Made by a program: the position numbers and the translations under genes
Notes under the pieces: generated by a model
The model's input: only the letters and a program-made list of their open reading frames with translations
The model's database searches: none
What the model was told of the DNA's origin: nothing
NCBI GenBank assembly: GCA_910589415.1
Contig: OU342631.1
Span: forward strand, 5,518,001 to 5,582,000
Length of the DNA stretch: 64,000 bases
Direction of reading: 5' to 3'
Origin: Malachius bipustulatus
Lineage: Eukaryota > Arthropoda > Insecta > Coleoptera > Melyridae
In this document: positions 42,979 through 52,861 of the stretch, piece after piece
Position numbering within the stretch: the stretch's first letter is position 1
Layout of the letters: the number at the start of each line of letters is the position of its first letter

Positions 42979-44036
42979 ACACTATCGCCATTTTTGAATT
43001 TTTGACCTTCGTCACTTATCTTATTTGTTTGCAAGTAGAAATTTGATTTTTATAAATTTATAGACTTGTAACAAAAGCATAAAAATAATTATTTTATTCT
43101 ATTACAGATAGCTTTAAATATTACAAAATACTAATTGTAAATTAAACTATAAATAATATTTTAAAATTGAAAAAAAAATACACAAAACAACAAATAGATT
43201 TATTTTGCCACTATACTGCACATTTTTCATGACCCGATTTCGTAGTTAACGTGCTCTATCCAATGTAAGTTTGGGCTAGAAAATAAACAGATTTTAGCAA
43301 GTCTTATGTATAAAAATTAAGAAGACTCATAATAATAATATTATTGATGCTTTGACAATGTTCTTTGACAATATTGAGACAATGCTCTCCATACAAACTC
43401 TCATTAGACATACCTAACTCACCCAAATCATGCACTACGCAACGAATGTATATATCTGATGACGATAAGATGACGTCAAATAATATCTGTCTAGCTTGGG
43501 AAGATGCACACTAGTAATTCCCTTCAGCGTGTTCACAGATACGTAAGTACAGATACAGTAAGTGATCCAATGAACAGTTTCGTTAAATCTACTAGAAACA
43601 AATTAGCTTATGGAATAATGTCGATTTTCAGAACCTCTAAAAAAATTACCCGTTGGTATATTCAATTAAGTACTTTAAAGCGATATCGTAATACCTAGGT
43701 ACATATCGCGTAAACTGATTGATACTAGGTATAGGACTTTATTGAGTGGACACGAATAAAAGATTAGTTTGTCGTGACACAAGTTGCAAATTGTTGTCGC
43801 TTCGTTATTTCCGTATCAATATGATAACATACAGATTATTTATCCTCTCTTAATGCGCATCACCCGTATATAGCTATCTCTCCCTATGCATTTCCACATA
43901 TACCTAGCCTCATCCAACCAACACGGTATAAGAACAATCAGTCGAAATAGTTGAAGCGACATTCTTAATTTTGTTTTCAAAGTAGGTAACTTCTATATCC
44001 CATTCCAGATGTTTTTTAATTCAAGTTGACTGTAAT
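42979..44036. other. No gene recognised
   Basis: AT-rich. A CCAACACGGTAT string at 43918 recurs near 59100 and 63580 and may mark the end of an unidentified repeat. Confidence 0.4.
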
Positions 44037-44473
44037 ATTTTTTGAATGCTCATGTACGTCACAAAACTTGTGTCAAAGGTGATGCCCAAGTCCCTTATAA
44101 CTTCGGGAGACTCCAAAACCGTATTGTTTATTTTATAATTAAATTTAATCGGGATGGTTTTATTCGTACCTATATCTCATAACTTTGCATTTTGAGACAT
44201 TTAAGCTGAGACGATTCTCTATACACCATTGGTCAACAATTGTAATAATAGCTGCATGTAGACCAAGGCAGTCCCGTTCAGTTCTGATTTCATGCAAAAT
44301 TTTTAAGTCATCCGCATGGAGAAGTTTGAAAGTCTCAATTCGAGATGGTAAGTCGCTTATAAAAATTGTAAACAGCAGGGGCCCCAAGTTAGACCCCTGC
44401 GGAACCCCGGAGCTGGAAGTAAACAACTGCATTATAATCATTATATTATGGATACAAACTGTTTTCTATCTGA
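44037..44473 (-). pseudogene. Jockey-type LINE reverse transcriptase, part 2
   Basis: The minus frame 44160-44441 encodes SSSGVPQGSNLGPLLFTIFI and SDLPSRIETFKLLHADDLKI. GVPQGSxLGPLLF and the active-site box (HADD here instead of the usual YADD) identify the palm of a non-LTR reverse transcriptase. In the next frame, KTIPIKFNYKINNTVLESPE with VIRDLGITFDTSF continues the thumb to about 44037. The upstream half of the same protein is at 47210-47640, beyond a DNA transposon. Tyr-to-His in the active site, frameshifts and stops make it inactive. Confidence 0.88.
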
Positions 44474-44764
44474 TGTCGGCTCCACACGTTGGCGCATCGC
44501 CGGCAAATCAGCGGCAACACGAACGTGTGGACGGTAAGTTCGTGTCGATTGCCCAAACATTCGGCCAAGTGAGCGAAGTTTGTCTACGTTCGCCTCGCTG
44601 TCGGCAAATGCACGAATTCAAAGAGATTCGGCTATCGTCAACTTCGCTCTATTTGACGCTGCCCACACGTTGGCTCGTTCGATCTTGTCATTTACGCTCG
44701 ACTATTCACTGCACAGTGCAGTGTATTTACGGTAATAACTGAAATTAAAATAAATACAACAACA

Positions 44765-44881
44765 ATGACAACCTGGAATGACGAAAGAGTTTTCCAGTTT
44801 CTCGAACGTTATCAAAGTGAACCAATGATATGGGACCCGAAAAATAAATTTCATAAAGATAAGAACAAGGTTCCTGAATAA
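44765..44881 (+). pseudogene. MADF-domain N-terminus
   Basis: ATG at 44765 opens MTTWNDERVFQFLERYQSEP followed by MIWDPKNKFHKDKNK and a stop at 44879-44881. W-x-D-E-x-V-x-x-F-L-E-x-Y, then EP-x-x-WDP and KFHKDK, is the beginning of the MADF (Myb/SANT-like in Adf-1) DNA-binding domain. The second half of the domain (AW-x-x-I-A...) is missing. MADF proteins accompany the transposase in PIF/Harbinger transposons, and position just inside the left end of this element fits that role. A host Adf-1-type gene fragment is less likely. Confidence 0.7.
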
Positions 44882-45243
44882 TAACATACGGCTACTTACT
44901 AAATTTATTTTTTATGAGTAGGATCAACACTAAAATTAGTAATTACCAAAAAAAGTTCTCATAACTGTTTTTTTATGAAATATATAGGTAAGAAAAAAAT
45001 AGCCAAGTCCTCGGCCCAATCTAATAATTACATATGAAAAAAGGCCATTCCTTGGAAAATGTAATTTTGATTATGATTTTTAAATATGTTATGTTGTTAG
45101 AACCAATGCTAGTTGTAAAATACCAATATGCACCAACGAAAGCCTTGTGCGTTTTACGTAATGAGCAAAAAGAAAAAAAATACATTATTATGAAATTTCA
45201 AAATTAAAATGATTAGTTTGCCTTACAAAGTAAAATATACTTA

Positions 45244-46784
45244 TACAGGGTGGGGCGCGACGAACGCCTCGATCTGTGTAGCCTAAATCGTGCACGATAA
45301 AAAAAAATTAAATTGGGTCTTATACAGGGTCGTAGTGTCTACAACTTAAAATTATTTTGGACTATATAATATATAGTCCAAAATAATTTTTATATTATGA
45401 GATCGTTATATTAAAATTATGTTTATTTTTTAAATGGAATGCTCCTATGTTATTGTATTTTTAGATTGATCTCGAAGAAAAAAAAAGATTGGCTTTTTCA
45501 GTTTGTGTTTAAATTGAGATGTTTGTGAGAAACAAGTGAAAATCGCCATTTTTCAAGTTCAAGGCCCTGTACCGGGTGTCCCAACACTAGTGTCCACCCC
45601 CTAAATAGAGTTTAATTTTAAACTGAAACTTTGCGGATTTGTGTACTTGATGTAGGACCACGGAATGGCATAGGTAATCAGTTTCATTAAAAAAAAATTA
45701 GTTCGGGCGCCAGCGATAAAAAAACTGTATTATGGTGGTAAATTGTCGAAAATAAAATCAATTTTTTTTCAATACATACGTAGAAATCGATTAATAAAAT
45801 CAAAATCGCTAGAAAGAAATGTGAAAAAACTAATTATAAGGCTTTAATTAAATAAAATATAAAAATATAAAAATATAAAATGATACAGGGTGGGGCGCGT
45901 TGAACGCCTCGGTCTGTGTATCCTAAATCGTGCACAATTTGAAAAAAATTTGAATTGGGTCTAATTTTATACATGGTCGTAGTGCCCACAACTTAAAATT
46001 ATTTATTTATAAGTATACAGCATGTCCCATATGAGAGTGGCATATCAAAGTTATGTTTTTTTTTAATGGAATGCTCCTATGTTATTGCATTTTTAGATTG
46101 TCTGAGAAGAAAAAATAAGATTGGCTTTTACAGTTGGTGTTTAAATTCAGAAGTTTGTGAGTTATAAACAAGTGAAAATCGTCGTTTTTGAAGTTCAAGG
46201 CCCTGTACCACGAAAACGGGTCAAGATAAAGAAAAACGGCTTAGATGTCCCTATTTTAGCTTTTTGTGTACTATCCTATGATGTAGATAAAATGTTTATA
46301 CAGGGTGATAAAAAAATTGGAAAAAATCTGAGATTTCTCCACGCGTCGCCAAATAAGAAGAAACAAAGAACGTACAAATGTTTCTGTACCATAGGACAGT
46401 AAATAAAAAGTTAAAAGACGGACATGTAAGCCGTTTTTCTCTATCTTGAGCCGTTTTCGTTGTACAGGGCTTTGAACTTCGAAAATTGCGATTTTCACTT
46501 GTTTATAACTCAGAAACTTTTCAATTTACATCAACACCATCTGTAAAAACCAATCTTATTATTTCTTCTCAGACAATCTAAAAATGCGATAACATAGTTA
46601 GGAGCATTCTGTTTAAAAAAACAAAACTTTGATATGCCACTGTCATATGGGACATGCTGTATAGTAAAAAATAATTTTAAGTTATAGGCACTACGACCCT
46701 GTATAAGACTCAATTTAATTTTTTTTTTAATTGTGCACGATTTAGGCTACACAGACCGAGGCGTTCGTCGCGCCCCAGCCTGTA
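45244..46784. mobile_element. Modular palindrome with a third, partial arm
   Basis: Ends TACAGGGTGGGGCGCGACGA and TCGTCGCGCCCCAGCCTGTA. The arm start occurs twice on the left (45244 and about 45892, TACAGGGTGGGGCGCGTTGA) and once on the right. The core (TCACTTGTTTATAACTCAGA, TATCTTGAGCCGTTTTCG, GGACATGTAAGCCG) matches the other modular palindromes and the centre is TACAGGGTGATAAAAAAATT near 46300. A piece at 45573-45891 starts with ACCGGGTGTCCCAACACTAG, the end of the 57517-58055 element. The opposing peptide-like frames are palindrome artefacts. Confidence 0.85.
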
Positions 46785-47127
46785 TATTTATCTACAATCA
46801 TTAAATAAAGAGCACTTATCATCCCACCCATCTAAGTTACTTTGGATAAGAATCCATATTACCGCACTAGTACGCTAAGTCTATTACCGCACTAATGAGA
46901 TATAAAGAACAATTATTAATTATAAAAAGAAAAATTATCAGAGCTGAGCTTGCATAAATATAGCAAAACAATTTTACATTTTCAATTCCCGTGGAAATTC
47001 AAGACACATAACGCCGCCACTGTCGTTATCTGTGATTATGAATTCGCTATGGTCGTTCGCCTGTAGTTCGACCAAGCCTCAAGCCAACTGCAATCGCCAA
47101 CGTGTGGACGGCAAGTTTGTACACGAA

Positions 47128-47166
47128 TGATTCGGTGAATGATTCGGTGAATGATTCAGTGAATGT
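47128..47166. repeat. Three-copy 12-bp tandem repeat
   Basis: GATTCGGTGAAT is repeated three times with one variant (GATTCAGTGAAT), close to the right end of the MADF element. This is probably part of its subterminal repeats. Confidence 0.8.
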
Positions 47167-47203
47167 TTCGCCAAATAGTTGGGCCAGCGTGTGGATGCCC
47201 GGT

Positions 47204-47640
47204 GAGAGATACGATTTAAACAGTCTGATAAGTGAGTCAGTCAAACCAAATCGCTGTAGTTTTTATAACAGAATATAGTGGTCAGTCTGATCAAAAGCCT
47301 TTTGAAAATCTGTGTAACATCCAGTTGACCACAACTATCAACAACCTTGCTAGCACACTGTGTGACAGTTATCAAATTCGACACAGTGGACCCTTTCTAC
47401 ACAAAAACATGATGATGAGGAGACAACATGCTCTCTATTTGGATATATATTTTTGAGTTAATAATTAATTGTTTCAAAAATTTTAGCAAAGTTACATAAA
47501 ATTGATCGTTTTTCTTAAAATTTTTAATAATTTCTCCATCAAACCAAGGAGGGTAGACCCGTTTTCAATTATTTGCTTTTTTAAATGGAACACAGATATC
47601 AAACAAGCTATGAATGTAGTAAACCACCGTTAGTTTATTT
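47204..47640 (-). pseudogene. Jockey-type LINE: linker and reverse transcriptase part 1
   Basis: Minus-strand pieces: VPFKKANN and RVYPPWFDGEIIKNFKKND (about 47520-47620) are the linker between endonuclease and reverse transcriptase. Then come STVSNLITVTQCASKVVDSC (palm entry), TDFQKAFDQTDHYIL (first catalytic aspartate region) and FGLTDSLIRLFKSYLS, where the MADF transposon cuts in. The protein resumes at 44473. Several frameshifts are present. Upstream, the endonuclease is largely lost and replaced by the sequence at 47660-47890. Confidence 0.85.
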
Positions 47641-47659
47641 GAAAATTAGTTAAAGGTAA

Positions 47660-47890
47660 ACGGTGACACAAATAAAAGGTGTGATCCTTTTTTGTTAAAC
47701 TCTATATTTCGATCTTAATTTCAGATCTTCATCAGGAGAACTGTAATAATAAGAAATCAATATATTTTATATAACAATCTTAAGATCACAACAAGAGATC
47801 AAAATAAATTAGCATCTTTGAAATTGAAATCTTAAAAATCTTCATAAAGGTATAATGTTAATAAAGTTCAAATCTTTACAACAGAAATTT
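47660..47890 (-). mobile_element. Possible Penelope-like or retrozyme fragment with ribozyme motif
   Basis: This AT-rich stretch lies where most of the LINE endonuclease should be. It holds a hammerhead-like motif (47700-47738) followed on the minus strand by GGATCACACCTTTTATTTGT, reminiscent of the sequence that follows such motifs in Penelope-like elements. No GIY-YIG or reverse transcriptase sequence is present. Confidence 0.3.
47700..47738 (-). ncRNA. Hammerhead-like motif
   Basis: The minus strand reads CTC, the exact core CTGATGA (plus 47729-47735), stem II GATCT...AGATC, then GAAA, a minimal stem III (ATATA with an NUH-type site) and GAG pairing with CTC as stem I. One unpaired A lies between the core and stem II. 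Activity is doubtful but the core is intact. Confidence 0.4.
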
Positions 47891-47894
47891 TACT

Positions 47895-48139
47895 ACTCAA
47901 CACTTCCATCCAACCAAGTTTCAGAAGTTTCAGTGAAACACAAAAAATCAAATTCACCATCACTCACTGAACAGTACAAATCACTAACTTTTGCATTCAA
48001 ACCTCTCACGTTCTGGTAATATACATAGGTATAATATTGTTCATCTCAGCAGTTTGTTGTTGTCGATCTATTGGATGAAGCCATGGGCTTTAGCGTTTTA
48101 AACTATCTCTCGCGTCTACAATCGTTGGTACATCATTTA
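47895..48139 (-). pseudogene. LINE ORF2 start: endonuclease N-terminus
   Basis: A minus-strand ATG (MASSNRSTTTN, about 48083) is followed after a stop by YYQNVRGLNAKVSDLYCSVS and FDFLCFTETSETWLDGSVE. The pattern YxQNVRGLxxK...ExxxDxxxFTETWL is the first part of the APE-type endonuclease of jockey-group LINEs, with catalytic Asn and Glu positions visible. The frame stops at 47895 and the rest of the domain is missing. It follows ORF1 (49145-49705) after removal of the inserted palindrome 48140-49137. Confidence 0.85.
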
Positions 48140-49137
48140 TACAGGGTTAGAACTATTTAAAGGGCCACTACAGGGATATCCTTAACCACTGAAGATATAC
48201 TCGTACGAGGTCGGTTAAATTAGAGAAAAGTTGCGCTACTTTGTGGCCATCTCGAATCTGTCAAAACATGCAAGATATCTGTGATCGTTCCTGAAATATC
48301 TTGAAAAAACTGAAAAATCGAGAAATCTTATTTTTGCCATATCTTTCTTACAATTGGAAATTAATAAATAATTTTTCGTAGGTTTACATAAAGCCGTTAT
48401 GAGGTATTCCTCTGACGTTTCAAAAATTTCCAAAGCCTACTAGATCCCAGAGTTTTCATAGTCAACTTTCGTTTTTCTTATGGCCGCCATATTATTTTTT
48501 TATGTCGTTCGATAAGAAAAAAAAAGATGGAAACCAAAAATTAATAAACTTCAGGAAAAAAAAATTTGAAAATTTTTCTTCTTCTTTTTTCAAAGAAAAA
48601 CAGAACATTTTTCGCTGAAATAGGTCAATATGGAGTCATACTGCTTGCCTTATAGTTTTTTAATGTCTCTATGATATTCGGTCTAAAGAGTTGTTTTTTT
48701 TAAGAAAAAAGAAGATGAACAAAAATATTTGAAGTTTATTTTTTGAAGTTTTGGTTTCCATTATTTTTTCATACCGAAAGAAATAATAAAACAATATGGC
48801 GGCCATAAGAAAATCGAAAGTTGACTATGAAAACTCTGGAATCTAGTAGGCTTTGAAAATTTTTGAAACGTCAGATGAATACCTCATAACGGCTTATGTA
48901 AGCCTACGACAAATTATTTATTAATTTCAAATTGTAAGAAAGATAAGGCAAAAATAAGAAATCTCGATTTTTCAGTTTTTTCAGGATATTTCAGGAACGG
49001 CCACAAATATCTTGCATGTTTTGACGGATTCGAGATGGCCACAAAATAGCGCAACTTTTCTCCAATTTAACCGACCTCGTATCTTCAATGGTTTAGGATA
49101 TCCCTGTAGTGGCCCTTTAAATAGTTCTAACCCTGTA
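48140..49137. mobile_element. Palindromic MITE with about 400-bp arms inserted in the LINE
   Basis: Ends TACAGGGTTAGAACTATTTA and TAAATAGTTCTAACCCTGTA. The arms match through AGGGCCACTACAGGGATATC, AAATTAGAGAAAAGTTGCGC, AAAACATGCAAGATAT and TACATAAAGCCGTTATGAGG with few differences. It lies between ORF1 and ORF2 of the LINE, and removing it with one TA restores contiguous LINE sequence. No transposase. Confidence 0.9.
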
Positions 49138-49144
49138 TACATAG

Positions 49145-49705
49145 ACGATTCTAACGTTTTCGCTACTTTTTATTTGAACTTTCACTAGAAAGTACCACCC
49201 TTATCAGACGAATTTTTCCGAGTCGTACTTCCCCAAAGGCACAGGCTAAACTTCACCTATTGCCCCTGGAGAAACAACTCGGAAACAAAGTCCCTATCTT
49301 CGGATAATCGTGCAGCCTGGGAGCCATTAACGGGTTCTGATGCATTAAAAATGATCACATTTGAACGCTTTTTATCCCTGGTCTTTTTTTATCTCTTCAA
49401 ATAAGCAATCCGAGAGGGCATAATCAGATTTGATGACATTTTTGAGCTTTTCAAATCTTTTACTTCTTTTTGAAGCAACCAAATTGCAGCCTTTAGGGAT
49501 AGGGAGTTTAAATCATTGCCGATCTCCTCACAAGACGCACACGTCCAAAATATATTCTTAGTAGTTTTGATTGATCTTACTTCGGAGTTGCTGATTTTAA
49601 TGCAGCTACCATTATAAACTTTCTTACATATGCAGCAGATCAAAGAACGATGTTCTTCGGTAGCCTTATTAGAACAACAGCTACCTACACCTTAGATTAG
49701 TCATC
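49145..49705 (-). pseudogene. LINE ORF1: zinc-finger and RNA-binding region
   Basis: The minus frame at about 49389-49690 encodes ICCICKKVYNGSCIKISNSE and NIFWTCASCEEIGNDLNSLS. The spacing C-x2-C...YxxxC...W-x-C-x2-C is the PHD-like finger found at the start of ORF1 in jockey-type LINEs, here followed by a short coiled-coil-like Lys/Leu stretch. Further along, NVIIFNASEPVNGSQAARLS and GKIRLIRVVLSSESSNKK resemble the RRM-like nucleic-acid-binding part. One histidine of the finger appears replaced by Gly/Ser. Frameshifts show that it is dead. The 3' end is cut by the palindrome at 49137. Confidence 0.82.
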
Positions 49706-50100
49706 ATAAAAACTTGATTCTTTGCAACAAAATTATCGCCGTGCATGCACACCTTTATATTCAGTTTGAAACTTCTTAATCAGTATACAGATAAGGTCCA
49801 CACCATGGAACTAAATTGAATCAAATCTTAAGTTGCCAACCACAGGCATCAATAATCCTTTATTATCAAATCATCAATCGCATACCCTCACCTTCCAGTA
49901 TGCAAACAGCAGTTCCACTACCTCATGAACACACTCATGTAACATGTAACTATTTACTTTGTTCTACAATCACCAAAACTAACCAACTTTTCAGGAGGAA
50001 ATTACTGCCACAGCATCACTCTTTAAGCTTCACATACACAATTAATTCAATAATATGTGGCTTTGATTGCTATGGTTTATTAAAAATTATTTCATTAATG
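49706..50100. other. No gene recognised
   Basis: Probable 5' flank of the LINE. A 95-codon plus frame (49816-50103) is unrecognised. Confidence 0.4.
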
Positions 50101-50330
50101 TAGGAGCAGCCACACCTACCAAGGGGATAAATTTGGATGGTTAAATTTTTTACCCAAATATTTCCCCTTAATAACAAAATTAACCTGTTTCGGCGTTTTT
50201 CGCGTACATCTTCAGTTTCCAAGTTTGAAGGCGAGTTCCATTTTCGTTGGGCTCTGTATTTAAGCGAAACCCCAAAAAAAGTACAATATTGGTCAGAAAT
50301 AGTTGATTTCTTAACATGAATATCTGAATC
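50101..50330. mobile_element. Degraded copy of the 7303-8161 MITE unit
   Basis: The order of blocks (CCAAGGGGATAAATTTGG, ATAACAAAATTAACCTGTTT, CGGCGTTTTTCGCGTACATC, GGCGAGTTCCATTTTCGTTG, AAGCGAAACCCC) is that of the reverse units at 7.6-8.1 kb, with more substitutions and without clean ends. Confidence 0.75.
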
Positions 50331-51291
50331 AAACGAAGAAGAATAATTAGGCATGAAAAAATACAGTTGTTTTCCAGTGCGGGCTATAACATGTAATTAA
50401 CATCTTCAACGTGTTATTAACATGTTATACTAGTTAATTGAAAAAAAAGACATAAATTAAAGAATGATGAACAATCCAAGCTTGTTTCTTGAAGTTCTTT
50501 GTAGTTAGGTTTGCATATTATAATATGCCATGCACTTCCTTTGAAAGTGCCAAATTTCTCCTCTTTTCATGAGATATGAATATTAATATGAATGAATTGT
50601 CTTTAATTCATATACCCTATACAGAACATAATCACACCTACATTACAGTGAATACAAATTTCCGCTTATATGTCGGAATAATTTCACGTTCCCTTTGTCT
50701 CAAGTCCTGCTTGGGACCACACCAGAGATTACCCTCATGGATTCCAAAACCACTTTTATTTTTAATCAGGTTTTCATTACAGCTGGTTTTATAAAAGATG
50801 GGATTTAGAGAGAAGTTTCTAAACTTGAATGAAAACGTGTGCTCTTGCGCGAATAAACTGCTTTGCCGATGCTCTATATTATGTGTTGCGAAACCTCACT
50901 TAGCGGACGTCTTTAGGGGCAACGGCGATAAGTATCCGTCTTTTTAAAGGTCGTTACTCTTGACGATGACCGCGAAATGAATTTCATGCGTATTAATGTT
51001 TAATGACTTGAAATTATTTTGCGTCCAGAAAAAAATGACAAGACATTTCGAACAAGGGAGCTCTGCGTGAACACTTGGGCTCTAATAACCTAGTCATTAC
51101 GTTGTATTCGTGGGCTAAATCATGTTCCCTAATAGCTTTATTTTTACTACTCCTAAACTTTAATGTGCATATTTTCTCATCATCATCTATTCTCTGCTCA
51201 AGACCTTACTTTTTTAATGAAATGACAACATGAAATGTCAAGTTAATTATTTTAAAACATTTCATTAAAAATTTAATTACATCCTGTAGGT
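50331..51291. other. No gene recognised
   Basis: AT-rich sequence; nothing recognised. Confidence 0.45.
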
Positions 51292-51420
51292 ATATGAAAT
51301 AAAAACGGTCGTAGAAAAAATAGTGTATGGAATTCGCAGAAATCGGCTATTCTGTATATTACACTCATATAATTATTGAGACAGTCGCTATTTTTTCTAC
51401 GATCCTTTTTTATTTCATAG
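51292..51420. repeat. Short inverted-repeat hairpin of about 130 bp
   Basis: TATGAAATAAAAACGGTCGT and AGAAAAAATAGTG on the left pair with CGCTATTTTTTCTACGATCC and TTTTTTATTTCATA on the right, about 33 bp with few mismatches, around a 62-nt centre. It may be a very short MITE or a hairpin RNA source. Confidence 0.65.
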
Positions 51421-51776
51421 AAAAGATTAAAAAATTATATATTTTAACAATGACCCGTGTACAATTGCGGATCATTGAGGTTAAGATAGGTTGCTATTTG
51501 TTTACGCATATTACCAAATTTTCTCTTCGTCGCTAAGGTTATTCTGCTGAGACATGTTTTAGTATCAAGTTTAAAGGGCACTACTCACAACTGCGTAATT
51601 TCTATTATGCGAAGTGCGAATTCCGAATTTTACGCTTTGATTTTGAGATTAATAATAATTTTAATAACATTGACAGCCAATAATTACGATATTGTTTACC
51701 TGCGCAACGTGACGGTCGCAGCGTTGCCGCTTTGAATACTATCACGGAGCGCTACGCGAATAATATAATAATACTT

Positions 51777-52861
51777 GAGTCGCCTAGATGCAAATCCGGC
51801 TAAATCCATTTTCTAATATTTTCAAACCAGTGGTGCCATCTCATAGAGAAGACACTCATCTACAAGACGGCATTATACATGTGTGTTCAAATTGCTCTAA
51901 AGTTGGTAAAAATAACTAGCAAACTAAAAGGTGAAAAGCAAAACTGGCTAAATCCAAGCAAAGTAAAAAAGCAAACTAGGTTAAATCCATGTTTATTGTG
52001 AGAAGTGCAAAGCTGGCTAATTCCAGCTCAATTAAATTCAACTATTTCCTGTCAACTAGAGGTAGACTAAATCCATTCACTACACCAGATTTCTGTTTAT
52101 TTTACCCTAACTTTTTTGGTGAATTTGGAATTGTAAAAAAATGGGAACTGACTGGAATTCGTATGATTGGAAAACTCAGGCAAAGATGTATCAAATCAAC
52201 AGCTTCGATGCACTTTAAAATTAGTGTTTGTAAAAGAATTGTCGTCACAAAATTTGGAAAAAATGGCATTTCTGTACGAGGAGAACCCAATTATAACACC
52301 GATGTAGCTTTATCAAAAAATATTTGCAGGAAAGAAAAAAAAATTTCTCAGGTAAAACCTGAAAAAAATAATCTCGATAAAGTGAAGTTGAAAAAAGAGA
52401 AAGTTAAAAAAATCACAAAACTATTAGAAAAACATTTTGGAATGAGTTGGGCGGAAAACGAACCAAATCTAGAGTTTTATAGAAAAATTATATCAGCAAA
52501 TGGTAATAATGATGAGTCTACTATGGACGAACAGGAAAATAATGCAGACGAACTATGCCACTCATTTGCTGAACAAAATGATGACGATGATCTACGCATC
52601 TAACTGCAAACATCGGTGCAAATGTGGCTTAATCCAAAGTGAAATGCAAATGCGACCAAATCCATTTTAATTTATTTTTTTTAAGCCAAATGTGAAGAAG
52701 TTAATTTTTTTAAATGTTGCTAATGTTATTTTAATTATTTGTTCTAAAGAATTAAAATCTTTTAATTTTCGTTATTCTTTTTATTTAACCTAAGACAAAT
52801 TATCCTCAATAACTCAGTTTGTGATTTTATGGATTTAGTCAGGTTTGCATCTAGGCGACTC
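51777..52861 (+). mobile_element. DNA element with 4-bp target duplications and subterminal repeats
   Basis: Ends GAGTCGCCTAGATGCAAATC and TTTGCATCTAGGCGACTC are inverted for about 18 perfect bases with weaker extension. The element is flanked by direct ACTT copies (51773-51776 and 52862-52865). A 19-bp motif, GCAAANNTGGCTAAATCCA, occurs as direct copies at 51790, 51938, 51971, 52007, 52618 and 52646, and inverted at 52830. These would be natural transposase binding sites. A 4-bp duplication and GAG ends are compatible with the Sola group, but that is inference. It carries an intact ORF (51989-52603). Confidence 0.8.
51989..52603 (+). CDS. Unknown 204-residue protein encoded by the 51.8-kb element
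   Basis: This is the longest intact frame in the window, and I do not recognise the family. The first 20 or so codons translate the repeat motifs of the element, so the true start may be a later Met or follow a splice acceptor such as ATATTTGCAG near 52329. The middle is basic (a run of Lys residues, SQVKPEKNNLDKVKLKKEKV). A compact segment, KKITKLLEKHFGMSWAENEP with NLEFYRKIISANG, looks like a folded helical module, and the C-terminus is acidic (NDDDDLRI). There is no signal peptide, membrane segment or zinc finger. No DDE motif is evident, so it is either an accessory protein or a truncated transposase C-terminus. Lack of any stop in an element otherwise packed with repeats suggests recent activity. 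Confidence 0.5.
   Translation: MFIVRSAKLANSSSIKFNYFLSTRGRLNPFTTPDFCLFYPNFFGEFGIVKKWELTGIRMIGKLRQRCIKSTASMHFKISVCKRIVVTKFGKNGISVRGEPNYNTDVALSKNICRKEKKISQVKPEKNNLDKVKLKKEKVKKITKLLEKHFGMSWAENEPNLEFYRKIISANGNNDESTMDEQENNADELCHSFAEQNDDDDLRI

Larger units (their letters stand above)
44474..47203 (+). mobile_element. MADF-bearing DNA transposon inserted in the LINE
   Basis: The left end GGCTCCACACGTTGGC and right end GCCAGCGTGTGGATGCC are inverted partners. Subterminal copies of CCACACGTTGGC / CGTGTGGACGGCAAG recur near both ends (44512-44535, 44660-44690, 47095-47115). The element separates two collinear parts of one LINE reverse transcriptase, which proves insertion. A TCA triplet may be the target duplication. 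It encodes the start of a MADF protein (44765-44881), often the second protein of PIF/Harbinger elements. It also contains a later palindrome (45244-46784). No transposase catalytic region remains. Confidence 0.72.

Noticed and set aside
44185..44742. 185-codon plus frame
   Set aside because: Its first half is antisense to the LINE reverse transcriptase and its second half lies in the non-coding subterminal repeats of the MADF element.
46157..46498. Opposed KIVVFEVQGPVPRKR / KIAIFEVQSPVQRKR frames
   Set aside because: They come from the inverted arms of the 45244-46784 palindrome. In other family members the same frame is broken by stops, which argues against coding.
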